Positions 1 to 6,208 of a stretch of 11,410 nt of DNA are shown here, piece by piece. Origin of the DNA: JAEUIZ01 sp046155605 (lineage in GTDB: Bacteria; Planctomycetota; Phycisphaerae; Phycisphaerales; UBA1924). Each line of letters begins with the position of its first letter. The stretch's first letter is position 1. A program made the position numbers and the translations under genes. The notes beneath the pieces were generated by a model. That model was not told where the DNA came from. It ran no database searches and saw only the letters and a program-made list of their open reading frames with translations. Location: the NCBI GenBank assembly GCA_046155605.1, contig JBJXFQ010000064.1, positions 1 through 11,410 of the forward strand, read 5' to 3'.

Positions 1-9
1 GTATGCCAT
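1..9 (-). CDS. Possible start of a divergent gene running off the left edge (three codons only)
   Basis: On the minus strand an ATG at 9-7 is preceded by AGGAG (plus-strand 16-20) at a spacing of 6 bases. This is the best-formed ribosome binding site plus start codon in the first 200 bases. Only three codons (Met-Ala-Tyr) lie in the window, so nothing can be said about the product. If real, the gene diverges from the biosynthetic operon and the 10-201 region is a shared control region. A chance match in GC-rich DNA is possible. Confidence 0.35.
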
Positions 10-49
10 CCCTGGCTCCTGTCCGGCGCGCCCACCACGCCGCGCCCAG

Positions 50-78
50 AAGTTACCGCGCTCCGGCCTAAAGCGCAA
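50..78 (-). promoter_or_regulatory. Weak sigma70-like promoter candidate for the divergent gene
   Basis: Read on the minus strand, TTGCGC (plus 73-78) and TAACTT (plus 50-55) are separated by exactly 17 bases, and would give a transcript beginning roughly 35 bases before the minus-strand ATG at position 9. The hexamers match the consensus only partly (4/6 and 3/6), so the support is mostly spacing and position. Confidence 0.2.
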
Positions 79-99
79 CCGAACGCGCGCCGTACAGGC

Positions 100-127
100 G
101 CTAGATTTGGACTGCGGCTGCTCTAGC
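100..127. repeat. Short inverted repeat, possible operator
   Basis: GCTAGA (100-105) and its exact reverse complement TCTAGC (122-127) are separated by 16 bases. The half-site centres are 22 bases apart, about two helical turns, which suits a dimeric regulator. It sits between the two possible divergent starts. Six-base arms can occur by chance, and there is no second copy in the window to support it. Confidence 0.22.
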
Positions 128-157
128 CTCCTTCGCTCCAGAACATCACTCGCGGGT

Positions 158-163
158 TATCAT
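158..163 (+). promoter_or_regulatory. Possible -10 element for the biosynthetic operon
   Basis: TATCAT matches the sigma70 -10 consensus at 5 of 6 positions and lies about 40 bases before the first gene, in one of the more AT-rich patches of this window. No good -35 hexamer is seen at 16-18 bases upstream, so it is either activator-dependent or a chance match. Confidence 0.22.
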
Positions 164-196
164 TGGAATCTGGACGTTGATTTCAGGGCCTTGCAC

Positions 197-201
197 GAGG
201 G
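197..201 (+). promoter_or_regulatory. Shine-Dalgarno site that bears on the carrier protein start
   Basis: GAGGG directly abuts the ATG at 202 but lies 6 bases before the in-frame GTG at 208. The spacing argues that translation may begin at 208 rather than 202. The protein is nearly the same either way. Confidence 0.4.
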
Positions 202-480
202 ATGCTAGTGGATCAGCCGAGTCGAACGACGTTGGAGGCGCTCAAGGGGATTCTTCGGCGCGACCTGAAACTGCCGGCCGAGGCACCGATTCCCGACGCG
301 ATGCCGCTGGTGGGCGGGGACATGGACCTCGACTCGCTGGACATGCTGCTGTTGGTGACGAGCGTGGAGAAGGAGTTCGGGATCAAGATCGCGAACGGCG
401 CGATGGGCCGCGAGGCGTTCCAGAGCGTGGAATCGCTGGCGCGGTTCATCGACGCGTCGCGGGCGGGCGCGGAGGCGTGA
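202..480 (+). CDS. Acyl carrier protein
   Basis: A 92-residue acyl carrier protein, which carries the growing acyl chain on a phosphopantetheine arm during type II polyketide or fatty acid synthesis in the cytoplasm. The attachment motif Asp-Leu-Asp-Ser-Leu-Asp is at residues 42-47, making Ser45 the expected modification site. The length and the surrounding helical, acidic character are normal for the family. It opens the run of genes and overlaps the dehydratase by 4 bases. In xanthomonadin and aryl polyene clusters a dedicated carrier protein receives the aromatic starter and the malonyl extenders, and this is the inferred role here. The start is uncertain: GAGGG at 197-201 touches the ATG at 202, too close for normal use, while the in-frame GTG at 208 has a spacing of 6 bases and would give a 90-residue protein. 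The ATG is used for the coordinates. The carrier-protein call is secure; its exact cargo is inferred. Confidence 0.9.
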   Translation: MLVDQPSRTTLEALKGILRRDLKLPAEAPIPDAMPLVGGDMDLDSLDMLLLVTSVEKEFGIKIANGAMGREAFQSVESLARFIDASRAGAEA

Positions 481-935
481 GCGCCGCCGCGATTGATCGT
501 CTGCCGCACCGCGAGCCGTTCCGGTTTCTCTCGGAACTGACGGAACTCTCGACCGGCATTGCCGGTGCCGGACTGTGGCGGATCACCGGCGGCGAGGCGT
601 TCTTTACCGGCCATTTCCCGGGCGATCCGGTGGTGCCCGGCGTGCTCATTGCCGAGGCCCTGGCGCAACTCAGCGGGCTTGTCGGGCTGCATGTCGAACC
701 CGGCCCTATCGGCGAGAACGCAGCCGGGCCGACGACGAGAGGAGGGCCAGCGGTGCGCGGCGGGCGACTGGTGCATGTGGACCTTCGCTTCGATCGGGGC
801 GTCAAACCTCCGGCGACAATCGAGTTGCGATCGGCCCTCGCCCGCGAGTTGGGCCCGCTTCGCATGTTCGATGTCGCCGCGAGCGTCGATGGCCAGCGCG
901 TCGCCCGCGGGACGCTCACGCTGGCCCAGGTCTGA
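477..935 (+). CDS. FabZ/ApeI-like beta-hydroxyacyl-ACP dehydratase (hotdog fold)
   Basis: A 152-residue hotdog-fold dehydratase that removes water from 3-hydroxyacyl chains on the carrier protein to give trans-2-enoyl groups, the step that creates each double bond of a polyene. The N-terminal Leu-Pro-His-Arg motif (9-12) and the central GHFPGDPVVPG motif (45-55) are clear. His46 and Glu60 fit the FabZ-type His/Glu catalytic pair. A Gly-rich stretch near residues 75-97 looks like a loop longer than in typical FabZ. The start is a GTG whose last two bases lie in the carrier protein's stop (4-base overlap), suggesting translational coupling. A reading frame extends further upstream, but only across the carrier protein in another frame. 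Aryl polyene clusters often have two such dehydratases, and only one is seen here. Hotdog thioesterases are related, but the motifs favour a dehydratase. Confidence 0.88.
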   Translation: MSAAAIDRLPHREPFRFLSELTELSTGIAGAGLWRITGGEAFFTGHFPGDPVVPGVLIAEALAQLSGLVGLHVEPGPIGENAAGPTTRGGPAVRGGRLVHVDLRFDRGVKPPATIELRSALARELGPLRMFDVAASVDGQRVARGTLTLAQV

Positions 936-986
936 GGCAGGAACAGGGGCGGCGATGGCAAGCAGACATGGCGGTTCGGCATTCGT

Positions 987-995
987 GGAAGGAAG
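987..995 (+). promoter_or_regulatory. Shine-Dalgarno site supporting the GTG start at 1000
   Basis: GGAAGGAAG places its GGA core (991-993) 6 bases before the GTG at 1000. The competing ATG at 955 has AGGGG at 945-949, spacing 5. The GTG start is preferred because it leaves a conventional short signal peptide. Confidence 0.4.
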
Positions 996-999
996 CGGC

Positions 1000-1767
1000 G
1001 TGAAAGGGCATGGATCGACGTTGCGGTGGATTGGGGTGTTGCTCGGCGCTGCCGGCGCGACCACGCTCGCACAGCCGCCCAGCACGCCCGCGCCCACTCC
1101 GCCGGCGACCGAGCCCGTGGCATCCGCCCCGCCCCTCGACCCGACGCTTCGCGCCCGGTTGGAGGACATCGATCGCCGCGCGCAGGATCACGCCGACCTC
1201 CGCGCCGAGTTTGAGCAGCGCAAGCACACCCCGTTGCTGCGCCGACCGATCGTCTCATCCGGCACCGTCAAGGCCAGGAAGGGCGTGGCGCTCTGGGAGA
1301 CCACCAAACCGCGGCCCACGACGATGCGCATCGACGAGCGCGAGATCGCGATCTATGACCCCGCCGAGAAGGCGATGGAGGTCTTTCCCGCTGACGAGGG
1401 CGTGCGCAAACTCGCCGCGACGCCGCAGCCCAGTCTCGGCTCGGTGCTGGAGCAGTTTGACGTCGTGGAAGTGCCCGCGGCCGATCTTGACCCTGCCGCC
1501 AAGGGCGAACTGGTCGCGCTCTCGATGACGCCCAGGGACGAGGCGCTCCGCCGGCGAGTGGCCCGTGTGCGCGTGCTGCTCGATGTCGCACGGGCGCTCT
1601 GCCTGCGCATGGAGATCACCGACGCCGAGGGCGACCGCACCGAGATCGCCTTCAAGAAGATTGAGGTCGGCGTCGGGCTCACCGACGAGTCGCTGGCCCT
1701 CGTCGTTTCCAGGGGCACGGCGATCTCGCGCCCGCTCGATGGCCTCGCGCCCGGAGGCGGTCGGTGA
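1000..1767 (+). CDS. LolA-like periplasmic lipoprotein/lipid carrier
   Basis: A 255-residue secreted protein resembling the LolA outer-membrane lipoprotein carrier family, which shields acyl chains in a hydrophobic cup as they cross the periplasm. From the GTG start there is a typical signal peptide: Lys at 2, Arg9, a hydrophobic stretch at 11-24 and likely cleavage after Ala24. A Pro/Ala-rich linker follows (26-46). The mature domain from about 50 has LolA-like features: Phe-Glu-Gln at 71-73, Ser-Ser-Gly at 86-88, Lys-Gly near 94-95, Leu-Trp-Glu-Thr at 98-101 and Ile-Tyr-Asp-Pro at 118-121. An ATG at 955 would add 15 residues. LolA-like genes recur in aryl polyene and xanthomonadin clusters beside MMPL exporters, so the cargo is inferred to be the polyene lipid rather than lipoproteins in general. 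The gene ends in a 4-base overlap with the acyltransferase. Similarity is by motif pattern, so related LolA/LolB-fold families are possible. Confidence 0.78.
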   Translation: MKGHGSTLRWIGVLLGAAGATTLAQPPSTPAPTPPATEPVASAPPLDPTLRARLEDIDRRAQDHADLRAEFEQRKHTPLLRRPIVSSGTVKARKGVALWETTKPRPTTMRIDEREIAIYDPAEKAMEVFPADEGVRKLAATPQPSLGSVLEQFDVVEVPAADLDPAAKGELVALSMTPRDEALRRRVARVRVLLDVARALCLRMEITDAEGDRTEIAFKKIEVGVGLTDESLALVVSRGTAISRPLDGLAPGGGR

Positions 1768-2849
1768 GCGAGGCCGCACGGGCCGTCGCGCCGCGCGCCG
1801 CGCCTGAGGCGCTCGATCCGCCGCGCGCGCCCCTAGCCGCGCCGGCCTCGCCGAGCCCGCCAAACTCGGCCAGTTCGCCCGAGGGCTCCTCGCGCACGGT
1901 GGCCGCGGCCGAACTCGCCGCCGTCGCGCGCCCCTCGGCCGGTCAGCGCTGGGTCGCGGTCCTGCTCTTGATTTCCGGCCGGGCACCCTGGCTGATCGAC
2001 GCGCTCCGGCCTCTGAGCGTTTTCTTCGCCTGGCACACCTCGAGCCGGCTGCGCGACGCCACGACCGCCAACGCCGCTCGAATTCTCGGCCCGGCCTCGA
2101 CGCCCGCACAACGCCGCGCGCTCGGCAAGGGCGTCGTCGGGAGTTTCGTCGATTTCCTCACCGAGATGGCCCGCAGCCAGCGGCAATCGGCCGAGCAACT
2201 CCTCGCCCGCCTTGATTCCGTCCAGGGGCGCGAGCGCTACTTTGAGGCCCGCAAGGCGCGCCGCGGCGCGATCCTCGTCACGGCGCACATGGGCTCGTTC
2301 GAGACCGCGGTCGCCGAGATCCGCCGCTTCGAGCCCAAGGTCCGCGTCGTCTTCCAGCGTGACCAGCGAATTTCCCGATTCGAAGACCTCCGCGCGGGCC
2401 AGCGAAAGGCGCTGGGCACGATCGAGTCGCCCGTGGGCGAGGGCGACGACCCGTGGATGATGTGGTTCGCGCTCCGCGACGCCCTCCTCGCCGACGAGAT
2501 CGTCCTGATGCAGGGCGATCGGGTCATGCCGGGGCAGCGCGGGGTGCGCGTCCCGTTCCTCCACGGCACGATGATGCTCCCTCCAGGCCCGATCAAACTC
2601 GCCATGGCCACCGGCTCGCCGGTCATCCCTGTCTTTGCGCTGCGAACCTCGACAGGGCGCGTGCGGATCGTGATGGACGAGCCGTTCTTCGTGCCGCCCG
2701 AGCCGCCCGAGGGTTGGGTCCGTGGGACGCCGCATCCTGCCACGCTCCGCCTCGCTCGCACGATCGCGGAGCAGATCTCGCGGTATCCTGAGCAGTGGCT
2801 CGTCGTGCATCGCGCCTGGTGCGAGGACCAGCCCGTGGAGCGCGCGTGA
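1764..2849 (+). CDS. LpxL/HtrB-type lipid acyltransferase
   Basis: A 361-residue acyltransferase of the lysophospholipid/lipid A late acyltransferase family, which transfers acyl groups from a carrier protein to a hydroxyl of a membrane lipid. The catalytic His-X4-Glu motif is His175 to Glu180. Further family marks are Gln-Gly-Asp-Arg at 250-253 and the C-terminal Gln-Trp-Leu-Val-Val-His-Arg-Ala-Trp at 344-352. The core starts near residue 62 with a hydrophobic, probably membrane-associated segment. Residues 1-60 are a low-complexity Ala/Pro/Ser-rich tail not expected in the family, so a later start is possible. The GTG start overlaps the previous stop by 4 bases and the gene's own stop overlaps the next gene by 4 bases. 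Acyltransferases of this type are standard in aryl polyene clusters, where they are thought to attach the polyene to its lipid anchor. That substrate is inferred here. Confidence 0.88.
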   Translation: MSEAARAVAPRAAPEALDPPRAPLAAPASPSPPNSASSPEGSSRTVAAAELAAVARPSAGQRWVAVLLLISGRAPWLIDALRPLSVFFAWHTSSRLRDATTANAARILGPASTPAQRRALGKGVVGSFVDFLTEMARSQRQSAEQLLARLDSVQGRERYFEARKARRGAILVTAHMGSFETAVAEIRRFEPKVRVVFQRDQRISRFEDLRAGQRKALGTIESPVGEGDDPWMMWFALRDALLADEIVLMQGDRVMPGQRGVRVPFLHGTMMLPPGPIKLAMATGSPVIPVFALRTSTGRVRIVMDEPFFVPPEPPEGWVRGTPHPATLRLARTIAEQISRYPEQWLVVHRAWCEDQPVERA

Positions 2850-5230
2850 ACGATCCGATCGTCATCACCGGCGTGGGGCTTGCCACCTGCCTGGGCCTCA
2901 GCGCCGAAGAGACATGGCGTGGCATCCTCGCCGGCCGACGCGCCCTCGCCCCGATGCCCGCGCTCGAATCCCGTCCGAAGCAGGACAAAGGCGGCGGGCA
3001 GGCACCGGACCTCCCCGCCGACTTCGCGCCGGACCTGCCACGCGAGGTGCGATATCTTCGTCTCGTCCTGCGCGAGGCGCTCGCACAGGCCGGGCTTGGT
3101 GGCGTGTGGCCCTTCGCGCCCGGCCGTGCCTCGTGCATCCTCGGCACCACGCTCCACGGCATGCGCCAAGGCGGCGAGTATCTCCGCACCGGCAGGCCCG
3201 AGGCACTCTGCTCCTTCCTCGCTACGCACACCCTCATCGCCGCGCTCGACGGCATCAGCGTTGCCGGCCTCGTCACCACCACTTGCTCCGCCTGCTCGTC
3301 GGGCCTCGGCAGCATCGCGCTCGGCGCGACGCTCCTCGAATCCGGCGAGGCCGATGCCGTCATCTGCGGGGGATACGACCCTGTCAGCGAGTATGCCTAC
3401 GCGGGCTTCGACAGCCTGCGGCTCATCGACGAGGGCGCGATCCGCCCCTTCGCCAGAGGCCGACAGGGCATGAAAGTCGCCGAGGGCTACGCGATTGTCA
3501 TCCTTGAGCGGTTGTCGAGCGCTCGTGCGCGGTGGGCGAAGGCCGGCGCGAGTACAGCAGGCGTCGAGCCGCTGGCCATCCTCGCGGGGATCGGCGAATC
3601 TGCAGACGCCCACCACCTGACCCAGCCGCACCCCGAGGGCGAAGGCGCCGCACGGGCGATCGCCACGGCGCTCGCGGCATCGGGCCTGGGGCCGACCAAC
3701 ATCGGGCTGATCTCCGCCCACGCCACCGCCACGCCCAACAACGACGACGCCGAGCACGCCGCGCTCGCGCGCGTCTTTGGCACGAGCCTCCCGACCATCC
3801 CCGCGGTCGCCTTCAAGAGCCACCTCGGGCACACGCTGGGTGGTGCCGGGGCTGCCGAACTCATCCTCGCGCTGCTCGCGATGCGCGACGGGCTGGCCCC
3901 CCCCACCGCGGGCGTCACGCGCGACGATGCCGAGTTCCCCGACCTCCGCCTCTGCTTCGATCATGCCGCGCCCGCGCGCATTGACTCCACGCTCAGCACA
4001 TCCCTGGGCTTTGGCGGGGCGAACACCTGTGTGATCCTCCGCAAGCCCGCGGCACCGCCGCCGCCGTCCACGTTGCGCGCGATCGCGCCGCGGCCCCGCA
4101 AAGTACTCGTCACCGGCGTTGGCGTGATCCTGCCCGGCGCGATTGGGAACGAGGCGTTCTTGGCGCGGTTGGCCGTCGAGGGAATCGTCGCGGATCGTTC
4201 GCTCGCCTCGTCGGGCAAGATCGACGAGGCTGCCATCGCGCACCTCTTGAACGCGCGGCGAGTGCGCCGGCTGAGCGACTATTCCAAACTCACGCTCGCC
4301 GCCGCCGCCGTCGCCTGCGCCGACGCCGGCATCGCCGATATCCAGGACTTCGCTTCCACTTGCTCGGCGATCCTCGGCTCGGCCCACGGCTCGGCCGCGT
4401 TCTGCGAGGAGTACTACGGGCAGATCGTCAAGGGCGGCATCGAGGCCGCCAATCCTGTGCTCTTTGCCGAGGGCGTCCCAAACGCCGCCGCCGCCCAACT
4501 CAGCCTGATGCTCGGCGTCAAGGGGGGGTGTCAGACGCTCATCGGCTCGCGGACCAGCGGGCTCGACGCGCTCCGCCTCGCCGCGCTGCGCATCGCCTCC
4601 GGGCTCTGGGATCGCGCCCTGGTCAGCGCCGGCGAGGAATGGACCCCCGTGCTCGCGCGCGCCTACGGCCATCGCGGGCTGTGCGCCAGCGGCGCGACGC
4701 CGGCCACCTCGGCACCAGGCCTGCCCTATTCCACCTCCTCGGGATTCCTCCTGGGCTCGGGTGCGGTCACGCTTGTGCTCGAGAGCGAGCGATCGGCATC
4801 GGAACGCGGCGCGCGGGCGCGCGGAGCCGTGGGCCCTGGCGCGTGGGGATGGGCGGCGTCGCCCGAGCGCGCGCCCGAAGCCGTCGGCGCTATCGCCGCA
4901 GCGCTCCAGAGCGCCGAGGTCGTCATCGGTTCGGGCAACGGTACCTGGATCGATCGGGCCGAGGCGGCGGGGCTGGCGCGGTCGGCCCCCGGTGTGCGCG
5001 CCACCTCGCTCGCTGGCTATTTCGCCGAGTCGTTCAGCGTTGGGCCGTTGGCATCCGTGGCGGCGGCGCTGCTGAGCGGCGGCGCGCCGGCACTGATCGG
5101 CGATGGCAACATGCTGCACGCGGGCGCGTGGCGGGGTGGGAAGGGGCGGCGGATTGGGGTGCTCGCCAGCGACTATGCCGGCGGCGTGACGGGGGTCGTT
5201 ATCGATGCCCGAGGCACCGCGGCGGATTAG
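2846..5230 (+). CDS. Fused ketosynthase / chain-length-factor-like protein (KS-CLF)
   Basis: A 794-residue protein made of two ketosynthase-fold halves. The first (about 1-400) is a complete beta-ketoacyl-ACP synthase with active Cys150 in Thr-Cys-Ser-Ala-Cys-Ser-Ser-Gly, His292 in His-Ala-Thr-Ala-Thr, Lys324 and His329 in the KSHLGH motif, and the GFGGAN turn at 388-393. After a Pro-rich linker (about 400-418), the second half (419-794) again begins like a ketosynthase (Val-Thr-Gly-Val-Gly, 422-426). Its nucleophile position is Arg569, the first His region reads Gly-Asn-Gly-Thr (697-700), and no Lys/His pair appears near 723-735. Such a dead partner is typical of the chain length factor in type II polyketide systems, which normally is a separate protein. 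Role: repeated condensation of malonyl-carrier units onto the starter, with the second half shaping chain length. The GTG start overlaps the acyltransferase stop by 4 bases. Function is secure at family level; the polyene product is inferred. Confidence 0.9.
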   Translation: MNDPIVITGVGLATCLGLSAEETWRGILAGRRALAPMPALESRPKQDKGGGQAPDLPADFAPDLPREVRYLRLVLREALAQAGLGGVWPFAPGRASCILGTTLHGMRQGGEYLRTGRPEALCSFLATHTLIAALDGISVAGLVTTTCSACSSGLGSIALGATLLESGEADAVICGGYDPVSEYAYAGFDSLRLIDEGAIRPFARGRQGMKVAEGYAIVILERLSSARARWAKAGASTAGVEPLAILAGIGESADAHHLTQPHPEGEGAARAIATALAASGLGPTNIGLISAHATATPNNDDAEHAALARVFGTSLPTIPAVAFKSHLGHTLGGAGAAELILALLAMRDGLAPPTAGVTRDDAEFPDLRLCFDHAAPARIDSTLSTSLGFGGANTCVILRKPAAPPPPSTLRAIAPRPRKVLVTGVGVILPGAIGNEAFLARLAVEGIVADRSLASSGKIDEAAIAHLLNARRVRRLSDYSKLTLAAAAVACADAGIADIQDFASTCSAILGSAHGSAAFCEEYYGQIVKGGIEAANPVLFAEGVPNAAAAQLSLMLGVKGGCQTLIGSRTSGLDALRLAALRIASGLWDRALVSAGEEWTPVLARAYGHRGLCASGATPATSAPGLPYSTSSGFLLGSGAVTLVLESERSASERGARARGAVGPGAWGWAASPERAPEAVGAIAAALQSAEVVIGSGNGTWIDRAEAAGLARSAPGVRATSLAGYFAESFSVGPLASVAAALLSGGAPALIGDGNMLHAGAWRGGKGRRIGVLASDYAGGVTGVVIDARGTAAD

Positions 5231-5242
5231 ACTTGCACCTTT

Positions 5243-5246
5243 GGAG
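5243..5246 (+). promoter_or_regulatory. Shine-Dalgarno site that decides a TTG start
   Basis: GGAG lies 5 bases before the TTG at 5252, in the short gap after the ketosynthase stop (5228-5230). No in-frame ATG or GTG near this point has a comparable site, and the chorismatase family needs most of this N-terminus, so the TTG is taken as the start. Confidence 0.5.
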
Positions 5247-5251
5247 ACTGC

Positions 5252-6208
5252 TTGAGCACGGCACGAGTCAAGGAGCGGAGCGGGCGGCGGACGTTGCCGG
5301 TGATCCTGCGCGTCGCGGACCTTTCGCCTCCGGCGTGGGTTCACGAGGCAATGGGGCTGGGCGACGAGCACTGGCCCGGCGAGCGGTCGTGGGCGCGGCG
5401 CGAAGGGGCTGGCTGGACGCTGATCTCGGCGACGATTGCCGGCGCGCGCACGCTGGCGGCGCTCGAACTTCAGCGGCGGGTGTGCGAGGTCTATGCCGAC
5501 CTTGGTGCCGAACTCAGTCGCGGCAGGCCTCTGTATCCCGTTCGGTTCTGGAACTTTGTTCCGGACATCCATGGCGAGATGGGCGGGGACCTTGATCGAT
5601 ACATGATCTTCAATGCCGGTCGGTTTGCGGGCTTTGCCGGCTGGCACGCCGATCGCGCGGACTTTGGCCCGCGGCTGTCAACGGCGTCGGGGGTCGGGCA
5701 TGACGGGGCCGATCTCGTGGTGCATTGCCTCGCCGGCGCGACGCCCGGGACGCCCGTCGAGAATCCGCGGCAAGTTCCGGCGTATCGGTACTCGAAGCGG
5801 CTCGGGCCGTTGCCACCGTGCTTTGCGCGGGCGACGGTGCTCGACCGCGCGCCCGGCGCAGCAGCGACGGTCCTGGTGGGCGGGACGGCCGCGGTGCGCG
5901 GCGAGGATTCGACGCACGAGGGCGACCTCGCGGGCCAACTCGACGAGACACTGGAGAACATGGCGGCGCTGGCGGCGGAGGCCGCGGGAACCAGCGGCGA
6001 GCGTTCGAGCGGCCTGGGGCTCTACCGCGAACTGCGAGCCTATGTGACGCGGCCCGAGGATGACGAGGCCGTCGTCGCGGCGATCGAGCGATCGTTCGCG
6101 GGCGTGCGCCGCGTCGAGGTGATGCGGGCGAGCATCTGCCGGCGCGAACTCCTCGTCGAGATCGAGGGCGTGGCGCGGACGCCGGAAGGGGCTGGCGATG
6201 CGGTATGA
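5252..6208 (+). CDS. Chorismatase of the FkbO/Hyg5/XanB2 family (hydroxybenzoate-forming)
   Basis: A 318-residue protein recognised as a chorismatase, which removes pyruvate from chorismate to give 3-hydroxybenzoate (Hyg5, XanB2 types) or a dihydroxy-cyclohexadiene acid (FkbO type). Family-like segments are Arg-Phe-Trp-Asn-Phe-Val-Pro (98-104), Phe-Asn-Ala-Gly-Arg (120-124), Glu-Asn-Pro-Arg-Gln-Val-Pro-Ala-Tyr (170-178), Phe-Ala-Arg-Ala (191-194), Gly-Gly-Thr-Ala (210-213) followed by Gly-Glu-Asp-Ser-Thr-His-Glu-Gly-Asp (217-225), and Leu-Leu-Val-Glu-Ile-Glu (300-305). Glu303 should be the catalytic Glu, and Cys296 lies 7 residues before it, the spacing recalled for the Cys/Glu pair of Hyg5, which favours a 3-hydroxybenzoate former. 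It begins at a TTG 21 bases after the ketosynthase and overlaps the halogenase by 11 bases. In Xanthomonas the homologous enzyme supplies the xanthomonadin starter, and the adjacent AMP ligase suggests the same here. The family call is by motif recall and not by a search. Confidence 0.82.
   Translation: MSTARVKERSGRRTLPVILRVADLSPPAWVHEAMGLGDEHWPGERSWARREGAGWTLISATIAGARTLAALELQRRVCEVYADLGAELSRGRPLYPVRFWNFVPDIHGEMGGDLDRYMIFNAGRFAGFAGWHADRADFGPRLSTASGVGHDGADLVVHCLAGATPGTPVENPRQVPAYRYSKRLGPLPPCFARATVLDRAPGAAATVLVGGTAAVRGEDSTHEGDLAGQLDETLENMAALAAEAAGTSGERSSGLGLYRELRAYVTRPEDDEAVVAAIERSFAGVRRVEVMRASICRRELLVEIEGVARTPEGAGDAV

Larger units (their letters stand above)
10..201. other. Non-coding leader / possible divergent control region
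   Basis: This is the only long stretch without a convincing gene. It is less GC-rich than the rest around 100-190, as expected for a control region. It contains a TATCAT hexamer, a 6-base inverted repeat and a weak minus-strand promoter-like pair, listed separately. No tRNA, terminator hairpin or riboswitch-like fold was recognised. Confidence 0.5.

Noticed and set aside
177..476. Upstream extension of the dehydratase reading frame to an ATG at 177
   Set aside because: The extra residues are low-complexity and overlap the carrier protein in another frame. The GTG at 477 gives a normal-length dehydratase with a 4-base overlap.
955..999. ATG at 955 as the start of the LolA-like protein
   Set aside because: It cannot be excluded, but it puts 15 unremarkable residues before an otherwise standard signal peptide. 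The GTG at 1000 has a suitable ribosome binding site.
5231..5251. Internal terminator or promoter between the ketosynthase and chorismatase genes
   Set aside because: The gap is only 21 bases, has no hairpin with a T-run and no convincing -35/-10 pair.
2237..5647. A 1136-codon open frame on the minus strand opposite the acyltransferase and ketosynthase genes
   Set aside because: Its translation is Arg/Gly/Ala-rich with no recognisable domain, and it lies opposite genes with clear catalytic motifs. Long antisense frames are expected in very GC-rich coding DNA.
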